Positions 1 to 9,328 of a stretch of DNA of 64,000 nucleotides are shown here, piece by piece (position 1 is the first letter of the stretch; every line of letters begins with the position of its first letter). The stretch comes from Vibrio toranzoniae (GTDB lineage: Bacteria; Pseudomonadota; Gammaproteobacteria; Enterobacterales; Vibrionaceae). The stretch covers positions 2,852,001 through 2,916,000 of the forward strand of contig NZ_AP025514.1 of assembly GCF_024347655.1 (NCBI RefSeq). The letters run 5' to 3'. Position numbers and translations under genes: made by a program. Under the pieces are notes generated by a model. It did not search any database. It was given only the letters and a program-made list of their open reading frames with translations, and was not told the DNA's origin.

Positions 1-144
1 ATGCAAATCAAGATCACTCGTCAAGAAATTGGCCAGATCGTTGGTTGTTCTCGTGAGACAGTAGGTCGTATCTTAAAGATGCTAGAAGAGCAGAACCTAA
101 TTTCTGCACACGGTAAAACTATCGTGGTATACGGCACTCGTTAA
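1..144 (+). CDS. crp: cAMP receptor protein (CRP), C-terminal fragment
   Basis: This is the last 47 codons of the global cAMP-dependent transcription regulator; the 5' part lies outside the window. The piece is the winged-helix DNA-binding domain. The recognition helix CSRETVGR (residues 16-23 of the fragment) carries the Arg-Glu-Arg set that in E. coli CRP (R180, E181, R185) reads the TGTGA half-site, and the protein ends VVYGTR as CRP does. The match to enterobacterial CRP is nearly identical, so DNA specificity should be the classical TGTGA-N6-TCACA. A strong terminator follows 27 nt after the stop. The in-frame ATG at base 1 is an internal Met, not the true start. Confidence 0.97.
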   Translation: MQIKITRQEIGQIVGCSRETVGRILKMLEEQNLISAHGKTIVVYGTR

Positions 145-170
145 TCTCGATTAACTGAGCCAAAAATTTG

Positions 171-203
171 AAAGCCACCAAATGAAAATTTGGTGGCTTT
201 TTT
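171..203 (+). terminator. Rho-independent terminator of crp
   Basis: A perfect 13-bp stem (AAAGCCACCAAAT pairing with ATTTGGTGGCTTT) has a tiny loop and runs into a T tract. It lies 27 nt after the crp stop. Confidence 0.9.
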
Positions 204-328
204 GTTATCTAAAGATCTAAAGAGCAGATGCGAGATGCGAATGGAACACTTACAACTTCCAAACGCAAACTATCTCGAAGCGAAGCGCACCCGCATCCCT
301 AGGGCAAAGCCTGTGCTCGAATCTTTCT

Positions 329-1120
329 TTAACCGTTGGTGCTTTCAAAAATCTTGTCAGCCGATGCTGCAACAAACCCGGTATAAAGCTCACCATTCGC
401 CATCGCATAGCGCTTAGCAAACTCATAGAAGCCACCAGGAATCATCTCATTGCCTTCCACAAATGAAACTGGGACTTTGTCTGCCATTGTTGATGATTGC
501 TCTAATAAGACCTCTGGAGAGCCTTTCACCTCACCTCCAGATGCATTGATCGTGAATCCCGACTCATTCAGATAGTCATTCACAACCTGCACTTCATCGA
601 ACTTATTTAACTGGTTCACACTCACCGTAAAGTGGTTGGCACCGTAACCATGAGCCGCTAGCCAAGACGCGTATTCACTCTCTTTTGCTAGCACTTGGAA
701 ATCAGCGAAGCTCAAATCCCAGAGACGACCACCAAACAAGAATTCATGACCTTGAAGCTGACTTGCGTCAACTTGCTCAACCAACTTAGCAACGATCTGT
801 TGCAACTCACTTGAGCACTCTTCTACCTTCAACTCACTAATGAACACTTTCGGCTGCTTTGGATCTGGATGCTCGTAATGCTTAGCGACTAGCTTCTTGC
901 TCTCAAACAGGTAATCGCCACACGCTTTATAACCTAACTCAAGGAAAGGCTTAGCCAGCGTTTCAATTCCCAGCGGAGCTACATTGAAAGTACGCAGTGC
1001 AATATGATCATTAATCAGCGCTTCGTCTTCTTTTAGCAACTGGTGTACTTTCTCAGCCGATGGGCACAGCCTGTGAATGTAATCATCCCATAGTGATTTA
1101 AAGAGTAGATCGGGCGTCAT
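329..1120 (-). CDS. DUF1338 family protein (2-oxoadipate dioxygenase/decarboxylase-like)
   Basis: This 263-residue protein belongs to the DUF1338 family, which includes HglS/YdcJ, iron-dependent enzymes converting 2-oxoadipate to 2-hydroxyglutarate. Candidate metal ligands are visible: H39 in NDHIALR, H163 in GANHFTV and a C-terminal acid near PGGFYEF (E233). It is far shorter than YdcJ (about 450 residues), so it is the compact form and its substrate may differ. The start is supported by an AAGGAGT ribosome site 6-7 nt upstream. It is the last leftward gene after astD, separated by about 210 nt, so a role in amino-acid or 2-oxoacid breakdown next to arginine catabolism is plausible but inferred. 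Confidence 0.8.
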   Translation of the reverse strand: MTPDLLFKSLWDDYIHRLCPSAEKVHQLLKEDEALINDHIALRTFNVAPLGIETLAKPFLELGYKACGDYLFESKKLVAKHYEHPDPKQPKVFISELKVEECSSELQQIVAKLVEQVDASQLQGHEFLFGGRLWDLSFADFQVLAKESEYASWLAAHGYGANHFTVSVNQLNKFDEVQVVNDYLNESGFTINASGGEVKGSPEVLLEQSSTMADKVPVSFVEGNEMIPGGFYEFAKRYAMANGELYTGFVAASADKIFESTNG

Positions 1121-1332
1121 GGTGACTCCTTGTCAGAGGTTCTAGCAAGCTAGTAATTTGGATTAGAAAGGGAGTGGCTGAGACCCAAAGTCAGCAGCCA
1201 TCAGCCTGTGACATACTTGTTCTATTATTATCTACCGCCCAATCTAGGTGTCGGACGTGATGGAAAAGGAAGCGATAACACCACTTCCCTATTTCCAATT
1301 TAACGAATGAGCTTAGTACTCATTAGCCTAAA

Positions 1333-2790
1333 TTACAGCTCAATACCCGGGCTAAACGTTGCTGGAAGTTGAGTTTCACCACCTTCCATTGAAGCCATAG
1401 GATAAGCACAGTAGTCAGCCGCATAGTAAGCACTAGGGCGTAAGTTACCTGAAGCACCCGGACCACCAAATGGTGCATCACCACTGGCGCCTGTTAACTG
1501 ACGGTTACGGTTCACAATACCCGCTCGAATATGGTCAACGAAGTATTCCCATTCAGAATCATCTGTTGATACTAAACCAGCAGATAAACCAAAGCGTGTG
1601 TCGTTAGCTAACTCAACCGCTTGCTCTAGTGATTGGTAACGGACCACTTGTAGCAATGGACCGAAGTACTCTTCATCCGGCAGTTCAGCAATGTTGGTTG
1701 CATCGATAATCCCCGGAGAAACAAACGCCGCTTGACCCGCTTTTGCTTCCACGAGGCTGACACCGCCTAGCGATTGCAGATTCGCTTGCGCGTCTAAAAT
1801 AAACTTAGCTGCTGTTTCAGAGATCTGTGGGCCCATGAATGGTGCTGGCTCAGCGAAAGGCTGATCAACACGAATCTTTTGAGTTGCTGCAACAAGCTTA
1901 TCGATCAGTAGGTCACCCTTCTCGCCAATAGGAACATATAGACGACGAGCACATGTACAACGTTGACCTGCACTGATGAACGCCGATTGGATAATGGTGT
2001 ATACCGTTGCGTCCGCATCACCGTATTGGTCGCTGATCACCATAGGGTTATTGCCGCCCATTTCTAACGCTAGCATCTTGCCCGGTTGACCCGCGAATTG
2101 ACGGTGCAGGATATGGCCCGTATTCGCACTACCCGTAAATAACACGCCATCAAGACCTTTAGCATCGGCCAGTGCGATACCTGTCTCTTTAGCGCCTTGC
2201 ACTAGGTTGATTACGCCAGCAGGAAGACCCGCTTCTTGCCATAGCTTCATTGCGAACTCACCTGTCCAAGGTGTCTGCTCTGAAGGCTTAAATACCACGG
2301 TATTTCCCGATAGCAGTGCAGGAACAATATGACCGTTAGGTAGGTGTCCTGGGAAGTTATAAGGACCAAATACCGCCATCACGCCCAGTGGACGGTGACG
2401 AAGTACGATTTGGTTGCCTGCCGCTTCACGTGAAGCTTCACCAGTACGTTCGTGGTAAGCACGGATAGAGATAGCTATCTTGCCTGCCATCGCGCCCGCC
2501 TCCGTGCGAGTTTCCCAAATAGGTTTACCCGTCTCTTTTGCGATAATTTGTGCGATTTCTTCGCTGTTCTCTTTCACTTTTTCCGCGAACTTCAACACGA
2601 TCGCTTCGCGCTCAGAAAAGCTCAGCTTTTTCCAAACTAAGAAGGCTTCACGAGCCGCCGCTACTGCGGATTCAACCTGTGCCGGTGTTGCACTATCACC
2701 CTGCCACACTACTTCGTTGTTGTATGGGCTTACTGATGTCATGGCATCACCTTGACCTGCCACCCATTGTCCTGCTATCCACTGAGTCAT
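1333..2790 (-). CDS. astD: N-succinylglutamate 5-semialdehyde dehydrogenase
   Basis: This NAD-dependent aldehyde dehydrogenase catalyses step 4 of the arginine succinyltransferase (AST) pathway, oxidising succinylglutamate semialdehyde to succinylglutamate. It is 485 residues long, the normal AstD length. The nucleotide-binding GSANTG (220-225), the general base E243 in LEMGG and the catalytic C278 in GQRC are all in place. It lies 40 nt downstream of astA in the leftward cluster argD-astA-astD, so it is probably co-transcribed. The astB and astE genes of the pathway are not in the window. Confidence 0.96.
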   Translation of the reverse strand: MTQWIAGQWVAGQGDAMTSVSPYNNEVVWQGDSATPAQVESAVAAAREAFLVWKKLSFSEREAIVLKFAEKVKENSEEIAQIIAKETGKPIWETRTEAGAMAGKIAISIRAYHERTGEASREAAGNQIVLRHRPLGVMAVFGPYNFPGHLPNGHIVPALLSGNTVVFKPSEQTPWTGEFAMKLWQEAGLPAGVINLVQGAKETGIALADAKGLDGVLFTGSANTGHILHRQFAGQPGKMLALEMGGNNPMVISDQYGDADATVYTIIQSAFISAGQRCTCARRLYVPIGEKGDLLIDKLVAATQKIRVDQPFAEPAPFMGPQISETAAKFILDAQANLQSLGGVSLVEAKAGQAAFVSPGIIDATNIAELPDEEYFGPLLQVVRYQSLEQAVELANDTRFGLSAGLVSTDDSEWEYFVDHIRAGIVNRNRQLTGASGDAPFGGPGASGNLRPSAYYAADYCAYPMASMEGGETQLPATFSPGIEL

Positions 2791-2830
2791 ACTTCTATCC
2801 TTAAAAATCTTCGACAGATAATCACCGCTC

Positions 2831-3850
2831 TTATTGAGCCAACATGCGAACGAATTCGCCTTCTTTTACTTCAAGAGCGCTTGCTACTTCAGATGATAAA
2901 ATCACTGTGTCTCTTTCTTGGTCATACGCGCCTTTCGCGGCGACCGCGCGGAAGTTTTCAAACGAGGTATTACCAATTAGGAAGTCTTTCGAGCTAGAGT
3001 GATCGGCAATTTTTACTTGAGCACGAATCGCATGACGCACCGATTCGATATTTTTTAAATCACATTCAACCGTTGGGCCGGCATCAAAAATGTCAACATA
3101 GCCACGATTAGTAAAACCTTCACGTTCAAGTAGCCTTAGTGCCGGACGAGTATTCTCGTGCACTTGGCCAATCACAGACTGGGCCTCTTTACTCAATAAG
3201 TTTACGTAGATTGGTAACTTTGGCATAAGGTCAGCAATGAAGCCTTTCTTACCAATACCAGTTAAGTAATCTGCAAGTGTAAAATCAATAGAGAAGAAGT
3301 GCTCTTGCAGCCACTGCCAGAAAGGTGAATTGCCTTCAGCATCCGATACACCACGCATTTCAGCAAAAATCGTTTTCGAGAAACGCTCTGGGTGTTCAGC
3401 CATGATCAAGAAACGACACTTAGACATCAAACGGCCATTCAATCCACCACGGAAATCAGGTCGCAAGAATAGTGTGCAGATCTCACTGCATCCTGTGTAG
3501 TTATTACCGAAAGTCAGCAGCTTCACGACATTATTAACGCCAAGCTTTTGTGATGAGTGAACCACTTTACTGATGTGGTAAGAATAAAACGGTACATCCC
3601 AGCCAATCGAAGCTTCGATCCCTGTAGTACCGGCCACTTCTCCAGTTTCGGTATCAAAGCCAACCATTAAGTAGCCTTCGTCACCGGGCTCAGTCACATC
3701 TTGTTTGGCAAAGCTGTATTCAGAGTGAGTAATTCGGTTGGTTAACAGTTCTTCATTAACCGGAAGAGACGTAAATCCATGTCCTGACTCAACGGCGCAG
3801 GTATGCAGCGAATCGTAGTCAGATAATTTAATTGGGCGAACAACTAGCAT
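2831..3850 (-). CDS. astA: Arginine N-succinyltransferase
   Basis: AstA transfers succinyl from succinyl-CoA to arginine, committing it to the AST catabolic route. The protein is 339 residues from the chosen ATG, beginning [15 protein letters not shown] as AstA proteins do. The open frame continues seven codons further upstream, but a GGAGGG ribosome site at about 3857-3862 fits the start chosen here. The N-terminal region has the GNAT-like acyltransferase fold expected of the family. It sits between argD and astD; the 107-nt gap to argD contains two perfect hairpins, described separately. Confidence 0.95.
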   Translation of the reverse strand: MLVVRPIKLSDYDSLHTCAVESGHGFTSLPVNEELLTNRITHSEYSFAKQDVTEPGDEGYLMVGFDTETGEVAGTTGIEASIGWDVPFYSYHISKVVHSSQKLGVNNVVKLLTFGNNYTGCSEICTLFLRPDFRGGLNGRLMSKCRFLIMAEHPERFSKTIFAEMRGVSDAEGNSPFWQWLQEHFFSIDFTLADYLTGIGKKGFIADLMPKLPIYVNLLSKEAQSVIGQVHENTRPALRLLEREGFTNRGYVDIFDAGPTVECDLKNIESVRHAIRAQVKIADHSSSKDFLIGNTSFENFRAVAAKGAYDQERDTVILSSEVASALEVKEGEFVRMLAQ

Positions 3851-3874
3851 CAATATTCCCTCCAGATGCAAAAC

Positions 3875-3948
3875 AGGCCCAAAACCAGAAGCTTGGGCCT
3901 TTAGCGAAACGTCATAGGATCGCTCTAATGACGATGATTCCTATGACG
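3875..3948 (-). other. Two consecutive hairpins in the argD-astA intercistronic gap
   Basis: Stem one pairs AGGCCCAA (3875-3882) with TTGGGCCT (3893-3900). Stem two pairs CGTCATAGGA (3910-3919) with TCCTATGACG (3939-3948). Neither is followed by a convincing T run on the minus strand. They look more like mRNA processing or stability elements, or a leaky attenuator, than a plain terminator. Confidence 0.6.
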
Positions 3949-3957
3949 CCGCTCAGG

Positions 3958-5169
3958 CTATACTAGCGTAGCGATTGCTTTGTCTAGTTTTGATAAGCCT
4001 TCTTCAATTTCTTGTGTAGTAATAACCAGTGATGGCGTGAAACGAACCACGTTTGCCCCCGCAACCAGTACCATCAAGCCTTGTTCACCTGCTGCTACTA
4101 ATACGTCGCGTGCACGGCCTTGCCACTCTTCATTAAGCGCAGCACCTAGCAATAGACCTTTACCACGGACTTCACTGAAGATTTGGTACTTATCGTTAAT
4201 CTTAGCAAGACCATCACGGAACAATGCTTCACGCTCTTTCACGCCTGCTAATACTTCAGGTTGGCTAACCACATCAACAACCGCTTCTGCAACAGCACAC
4301 GCCAGTGGGTTACCACCGTAAGTAGAACCGTGAGTACCTACTTTTAGATGTGCCGCTAATTCAGTGGTCGTTAGCATGGCACCGATAGGGAAACCACCAC
4401 CCAGAGATTTAGCCGTACTTAGAATATCTGGTGTCACACCTAGGCCTTGGTAAGCGTAAAAGTTGCCCGTACGACCATTACCCGTTTGCACTTCATCAAA
4501 GATAAGCAGTGCATTGTGTTTATCACACAGTTCACGAACTGTGTTCACGAATTCAGAGGTTGGCGAGATGATACCGCCCTCGCCTTGCAGAGGTTCCATC
4601 ATGATTGCACAAGTGCGATCAGAGATGTGCGCTTCTAGCGCTGCAATATCGTTGTAAGGCAGGTGAGTAACGTCGCCCGGTTTAGGACCGAAACCGTCAG
4701 AATAAGCTTCTTGCCCACCAACGGTTACGGTAAAGAAAGTACGACCGTGGAAACCTTGTTTGAATGCAATGATTTCAGATTTCTCAGGACTATGGACATC
4801 CGCAGCCCAACGACGAGCTAGCTTCAATGCTGCTTCATTGGCTTCAGCGCCAGAGTTCGCAAAGAATACTTTTTCTGCAAAACACACGTCGGTTAGCTTT
4901 TTCGCTAGACGCAGCGCAGGTTCGTTGGTCATCACATTACTTAGATGCCAAAGCTTATTCGCTTGCTCAGTAATTGCATTCACCATTGCTGGGTGACAGT
5001 GACCCAAACAGCTCACAGCGATACCACCAGCAAAGTCGATATACTCTCGGCCTTGTTGGTCCCAAACGCGTGCGCCTTCCCCTTTTACTGGGATCATTTC
5101 CATTGGGTTATAACAAGGCACCATCACCTCATTAAACAGACTACGTTCTACTTTATTTTCCACTGTCAT
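3958..5169 (-). CDS. argD: Acetylornithine/succinylornithine aminotransferase
   Basis: This PLP-dependent class III aminotransferase has 403 residues. In biosynthesis it makes N-acetylornithine; in the AST pathway it deaminates succinylornithine (AstC role). The PLP lysine is K254 in STAKSLGGG and the pyridine-nitrogen aspartate is D225 in [10 protein letters not shown]; the phosphate-binding NSGAEANE is at 105-112. Its position directly upstream of astA and astD suggests that one enzyme serves both directions, as proposed for other vibrios. Sequence alone cannot separate ArgD from AstC, so the symbol is a convention. The 400-nt upstream gap contains a promoter-overlapping palindrome. Confidence 0.94.
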   Translation of the reverse strand: MTVENKVERSLFNEVMVPCYNPMEMIPVKGEGARVWDQQGREYIDFAGGIAVSCLGHCHPAMVNAITEQANKLWHLSNVMTNEPALRLAKKLTDVCFAEKVFFANSGAEANEAALKLARRWAADVHSPEKSEIIAFKQGFHGRTFFTVTVGGQEAYSDGFGPKPGDVTHLPYNDIAALEAHISDRTCAIMMEPLQGEGGIISPTSEFVNTVRELCDKHNALLIFDEVQTGNGRTGNFYAYQGLGVTPDILSTAKSLGGGFPIGAMLTTTELAAHLKVGTHGSTYGGNPLACAVAEAVVDVVSQPEVLAGVKEREALFRDGLAKINDKYQIFSEVRGKGLLLGAALNEEWQGRARDVLVAAGEQGLMVLVAGANVVRFTPSLVITTQEIEEGLSKLDKAIATLV

Positions 5170-5214
5170 CGTACATTCCTTCTCGATACCGCAAGCTTCG
5201 CAAATAAGCGTATT

Positions 5215-5246
5215 GGTTTATAAGTGAGACAAAAATATTTTGTCCC
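5215..5246 (-). promoter_or_regulatory. Candidate argD-ast promoter with an embedded palindrome
   Basis: On the minus strand a -35-like GGGACA (5241-5246) is followed after 17-18 nt by TATAAA/TTATAA (5217-5223). Between and over these elements lies the perfect palindrome GACAAAA-ATA-TTTTGTC (5228-5244), a typical repressor-operator position. The palindrome does not fit an ARG box. The rest of the 400-nt gap (5170-5569) is AT-rich and shows no gene. Confidence 0.5.
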
Positions 5247-5569
5247 GTCATAATCCCGCCGCAGCATTATATTTACATTTAATTAACGTTTTCAATAGTA
5301 GATTATTCTTTAGCCATCCATGACAGCCAGCTAAATGTCACTACCTATGACTATTTATGCATCAATTAATCTATTTTATGAAGCTTTTTCTATTCAAACG
5401 TATCTATAAAAACAGCAAAGCCTTACTGGTACAGCTGTATATTGAGGTCGAGAGGAAATAAGGCGAATAATATTGCATAGACTAAAAACTTAGCCTAACG
5501 AGGGAGAAATGTTATAAAAGGTGATCAGTGTCAGGGAGAGAGGAGCGCTTAAAACACGGATTCAAACAC

Positions 5570-6148
5570 CTAGCGTCTTAGGAAATTAGCCAGAAGTTGG
5601 TGTCCCTGATCTGTTTTAATCGATTCAGGGTGGAACTGTACTGCATCAATCGGCAAGGTTTTGTGTTGATAACCCATGATCTCATCCATACTGCCATCTT
5701 CAAATTCCGTCCAAGAAGTGAGTTCAAAGCAGTCGGGTAGCGTGCCATTCTTCACCACTAAAGAGTGGTATCGCGTCACAGTCAGAGGATTATTGAGACC
5801 TTGGAAAACACTCTTACCGTTGTGACGGATTGGAGAGGTTTTACCATGCATCACTTGTCTGGCTCTCACCACTTCACCACCAAAGACTTGGGCAATGGCT
5901 TGATGACCAAGACACACCCCTAAGATCGGCAGCTTACCAACGAAGTGCTCAATGACTTGCAGAGAAATACCCGCATCATCGGGCGTACAAGGGCCCGGCG
6001 AGATAACAAGATGACTAGGATTCAGCGCTTCAATGCCCACAATATCAATCTCATCGTTGCGAACAACTTTTACAGTTACCCCTAACTCACAGAAATACTG
6101 ATACAAGTTATAGGTAAAGGAGTCGTAGTTATCGATGATAAGTAACAT
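5570..6148 (-). CDS. pabA: Aminodeoxychorismate/anthranilate synthase glutamine amidotransferase subunit
   Basis: This class I glutamine amidotransferase has 192 residues from the chosen start ([19 protein letters not shown]). It supplies ammonia to PabB for 4-amino-4-deoxychorismate in folate synthesis, and may serve anthranilate synthase as well. The nucleophile is C79 in GVCLGHQ; the catalytic His-Glu pair is in VQFHPES near the C-terminus. An upstream extension of 20 codons is open but not conserved in the family, so it was trimmed. It stands alone between xds and the ast cluster. Confidence 0.92.
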   Translation of the reverse strand: MLLIIDNYDSFTYNLYQYFCELGVTVKVVRNDEIDIVGIEALNPSHLVISPGPCTPDDAGISLQVIEHFVGKLPILGVCLGHQAIAQVFGGEVVRARQVMHGKTSPIRHNGKSVFQGLNNPLTVTRYHSLVVKNGTLPDCFELTSWTEFEDGSMDEIMGYQHKTLPIDAVQFHPESIKTDQGHQLLANFLRR

Positions 6149-6196
6149 GGGTCGAAATCGTTTGCTAAATACTAAAGGGTTGGGAGATATAGGGGC

Positions 6197-6212
6197 GGTA
6201 TTGTGCAATACC
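6197..6212. promoter_or_regulatory. Perfect palindrome upstream of pabA
   Basis: GGTATTG-TG-CAATACC has 7-bp arms with a 2-nt centre and lies about 49 nt before the pabA start. It could be an operator or a leader hairpin. I do not recognise the factor. Confidence 0.4.
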
Positions 6213-6249
6213 CATAGCGAAAGGCAAGTGGAAACTGCATTTCGCCAAT

Positions 6250-6305
6250 AATTAAGGCCAACCTAAGTTGACCTTAATTGTTTACAGATAGCTCTAAGCT
6301 ATCTG
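6250..6305 (-). terminator. Tandem hairpins after the xds nuclease gene
   Basis: The first hairpin after the stop is perfect: CAGATAGC (6285-6292) pairs with GCTATCTG (6298-6305). The second, 6250-6279, has 13-nt arms with one mismatch. Its core is the same as that of the tpiA terminator at 59632-59659 but lacks a long T tract. Termination or 3'-end protection is inferred. Confidence 0.6.
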
Positions 6306-6348
6306 GATTGGCTTGCTTGTATAGCTTACTAATCTACTTACGATTTAG

Positions 6349-8943
6349 CTATTTGCGACGACGCCACATTGCTAGGCCGAACAATGACATCAGTGCACCA
6401 AAACCGAATGAGCCGCCGACTCTTAGCTCAAGAACCGCAGGATCATGATCCGATGAACGGAAGTGATCTTGGTACTTAGGCAGATCGCCTTTGTACTCTT
6501 CGTTGTAGTCAAATAACGTCGATTCGCCACCGTTAATGTGCCAGTCAGTAGCATCAACCACCATGTCCTTCAAGCTGTCACTGATCAGTAAGTGATCCAA
6601 CGCGCCCACTTCGTCATTGTATGAGTAGCTCCAACTGTCTGGGTGCTTTTGAGCCACTGCATTAATGTAGCCGTAGTTCTTAGTAATCACCGCACCGCTA
6701 TCACCAAACTGCTCAACACCATCAATGTAAGTGTTACGCGCCGCTTTGATTTGCTTACCGTATTTCTCTTCAGAGTAATCCGTTAGCACCAGCATTGGAT
6801 CTTCCATGCCGTACGAGTTCATATCACCCAGAATCACTTTATGGCCTTTGATGCCATCAAGCGCTTCACCTAATGCGACCGCAGCTGCCACACGGAAGTT
6901 CTCACATGAACCTTGCTTATCGGCATCAACACCACCTTGACCACCCTCTTCAACTGACGCAGCATCTTCCCAACACTTAGAACCTTTCGATTTAAAGTGG
7001 TTAATCGCTACGGTGAGTTTCTCTTTGGTGCCTTTAACTTTAAAGGTTGGCGCCAATGAGTCGCGTTGGTAGTTCTTACCGTCTTCAATCACCTTGCCAG
7101 AATCGTCTAACACCTCTGGTGCTTGCTGGCTTGGCATCGCGATAACACGGCTGTCTTTAAGCTTCACTACCTTCTTACGGTAGATAACACCCGTTGTGAT
7201 TACGTCGGTACCAATCGAGTCCATCTCGTCGGTTACGCCATCTTCATTAGAATCGACAGCGACAAACGTATAACGGTCTTTCTTACGTTCAATACGGTTA
7301 TTCAGTTGATTAACAAGCTGCCCAATGGCAGAGCCTTCACCAAATCCGTTGTTCTCAATTTCCATCAAACCAATGATGTCAGCGTCTAAGCGAAGAATCG
7401 CGTTGACAATCTTCTCTTGCTGCATCTCAAACTCAGTGATGGTGTTTGCGCCACGGTTGCTGCCGTGCTGGTTCGCATCACCATCAAATGGAGAGTTGAA
7501 GTAGTTCAGTACATTGAAGGTCGCGATACGTAGGTCACCTTCATCCATGTCTGGCTTGTCGTTACGCGGATCGTTGCGAACGAAGTTTTCAGCCGAGATC
7601 TGGTTAGTCGCAATTAAACGGTACTCACCGTAGCTGTAAGTCAACACACCTTCTAGGCCAACAATGGTGTCATCGATACGGATATAGTCTTCTGTTGAGC
7701 CATCTTGGTCGATGTCGGTACGGCCAAAGTCTGGATAAAAAGGAACTTGACCATCACCCGCTTTTTGATCCGTTTCTACGAAAATACGACGATCAGCGTT
7801 GTCTTCTGTTTGCTGTTTCGCGTCATCAGAACCTGCGGCGAAAAGCTGGTTAGGCTGCATGTTGATACGCTCATGCGCCAACACCATGTTGTTACGACGA
7901 CCTGCGTAGTCATAACCGAAGGTACGCGTTACACGCATATCAAGTGCTTCGGTTGTTTTCACCAACATGCCTTCGTAGCGTTCAAGCGTTGCCGCGAAGT
8001 TCTCGTCACTGTCTAGCGCTTCAATCGCCGTTGCTTCAGGTGCTTGTTGTGTCCACTGCTTTAGCCATTGATTGTTTTCAACTTTAAGTTGAGTGTGGCT
8101 GTAGTATTCTTGAACCTTGCCTTTGACACACACCACATCGCCCGCGGCTAGCTCTGAGCTTGACTGGTTAGTATGAATGAATAGACCTTCAGAGGTGCTT
8201 GAGTTGAAGTCATCCTCAAGTGCTTGCAGATAGAAGCCTTTGGTTAGGCCTGTAGTCACTGCACTTACCACACCTTTGACGAAGTATTCATCATCAGTGA
8301 TATACGGATAGCCATCGATGAATGGCGATGTTGCACCTTCACCTTGGATCTCTTGAATAGTGGTGAATACCGGATCTGAGCCATCTTGTGTACAAGTAAA
8401 CGCTTCTGGCAATTCAACACTGTCTAGTGAACCTAACCCTTCAATGTTGTCTTTTGGTAGCGATATCCACTGTGAAGCGTCAAACGTCGCCGAGGGTGTT
8501 TGTTCAGCTCGAACCAAAGTGACATCTTTGCCCCAGTCCACATCGCCCATCACACCAATCATATCCAGCACACTTGAGTCTGAATTCAAGATAGCCAGCG
8601 GATCGTCTCCATTATGGTTAGCCAGCGAAGCATTTAGAATGTCAGCGACGGCCTTAATCTCATCACTGGCACTGGTATGAGCGACAACAAGTACCTCACC
8701 GGGCGCTAAAACGTGGCCATCTAAAGGTAAAGTGCCCCCCCATGATCCGTTGCCATTCGCTGATTTAGCCAACGAATAACCATCTAAGTTAATGTGGCTA
8801 TCACCGTTATTAGCAATCTCAACCGCTTTGTTGTAACTGCCGCCTTCCACATATTGTGAAATAAACAAATCAGCGTGTGCGCTTGTGGTTAACAAGCTAC
8901 CAATTGCCACTGCTAGCAATGAAGGTTTGTGTAAAAGAGCCAT
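6349..8943 (-). CDS. xds: Secreted ExeM/NucH-type nuclease with GlyGly-CTERM tail (Xds-like)
   Basis: This large extracellular nuclease has 864 residues from the ATG chosen here; a GTG start three codons upstream is also possible. A signal peptide ends at about residue 24 (SAHA). It is followed by a lamin-tail-like domain (to about 140), an OB-like middle region, and an endonuclease/exonuclease/phosphatase domain with DLRIATFNVLNYF, LMEIENNG, NHFKSKGS, LGDMNSYG and SSDHDP. The C-terminus (GGSFGFGALMSL, hydrophobic stretch, WRRRK) is a GlyGly-CTERM sorting signal, pointing to type II secretion and rhombosortase-dependent surface handling. The gene order matches V. cholerae Xds, which degrades DNA in biofilms and neutrophil traps and helps phosphate scavenging. 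It is monocistronic. Confidence 0.9.
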   Translation of the reverse strand: MALLHKPSLLAVAIGSLLTTSAHADLFISQYVEGGSYNKAVEIANNGDSHINLDGYSLAKSANGNGSWGGTLPLDGHVLAPGEVLVVAHTSASDEIKAVADILNASLANHNGDDPLAILNSDSSVLDMIGVMGDVDWGKDVTLVRAEQTPSATFDASQWISLPKDNIEGLGSLDSVELPEAFTCTQDGSDPVFTTIQEIQGEGATSPFIDGYPYITDDEYFVKGVVSAVTTGLTKGFYLQALEDDFNSSTSEGLFIHTNQSSSELAAGDVVCVKGKVQEYYSHTQLKVENNQWLKQWTQQAPEATAIEALDSDENFAATLERYEGMLVKTTEALDMRVTRTFGYDYAGRRNNMVLAHERINMQPNQLFAAGSDDAKQQTEDNADRRIFVETDQKAGDGQVPFYPDFGRTDIDQDGSTEDYIRIDDTIVGLEGVLTYSYGEYRLIATNQISAENFVRNDPRNDKPDMDEGDLRIATFNVLNYFNSPFDGDANQHGSNRGANTITEFEMQQEKIVNAILRLDADIIGLMEIENNGFGEGSAIGQLVNQLNNRIERKKDRYTFVAVDSNEDGVTDEMDSIGTDVITTGVIYRKKVVKLKDSRVIAMPSQQAPEVLDDSGKVIEDGKNYQRDSLAPTFKVKGTKEKLTVAINHFKSKGSKCWEDAASVEEGGQGGVDADKQGSCENFRVAAAVALGEALDGIKGHKVILGDMNSYGMEDPMLVLTDYSEEKYGKQIKAARNTYIDGVEQFGDSGAVITKNYGYINAVAQKHPDSWSYSYNDEVGALDHLLISDSLKDMVVDATDWHINGGESTLFDYNEEYKGDLPKYQDHFRSSDHDPAVLELRVGGSFGFGALMSLFGLAMWRRRK

Positions 8944-8952
8944 CCGTTTCAC

Positions 8953-9261
8953 CTGAGTTCATTGAGTTATCGTCACTGCCGTCTATGGGCAGTCATGTAT
9001 TTTGTGGTAACTATCAGGTTTATTTATGAAAGGAATAAGTCAGTTGGCAAGAAAATGAGGAACTTATCACTTTGGAATCATCAATTGTTTGGCACGTTAT
9101 ATATTTCCAACATATATAGAAATGAGTGCAATTTTATAAAACTTGAGAGCCGTGAATAAGATCAACAACACAGCATCCACAAAGTGAATATGTTAGCTAG
9201 ATAGTGTATGAATTATCAATTCAAACAAGAGATTTATTGGGAAGGTAAATGGAGCGGGCAA
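8953..9261. other. Intergenic stretch upstream of xds
   Basis: This AT-rich stretch lies between the xds start and the trpS terminator. A 65-codon open frame on the plus strand (8962-9159) has no ribosome site or family resemblance and is not called. It presumably holds the xds promoter, but I cannot point to clear -35/-10 elements. Confidence 0.5.
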
Positions 9262-9297
9262 TAAAAAGCCCAAAGTAAACAAAGTCTACTTTGGGCT
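9262..9297 (-). terminator. Terminator of trpS
   Basis: An 11-bp perfect stem (AGCCCAAAGTA at 9267-9277 with TACTTTGGGCT at 9287-9297) is followed by a T run on the minus strand. Confidence 0.88.
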
Positions 9298-9328
9298 CAA
9301 ATTCTCAAGCGAGTTGTTTTAGTGCACC

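Noticed and set aside
5356..5394. Possible ARG box pair upstream of argD (TGCAT and TGAAG half-sites 21 bp apart)
   Set aside because: The right halves do not match ATTCA at all, so the spacing alone is not persuasive.
8962..9159. 65-codon open frame upstream of xds
   Set aside because: AT-rich, no ribosome site, no resemblance to a known family; probably chance.
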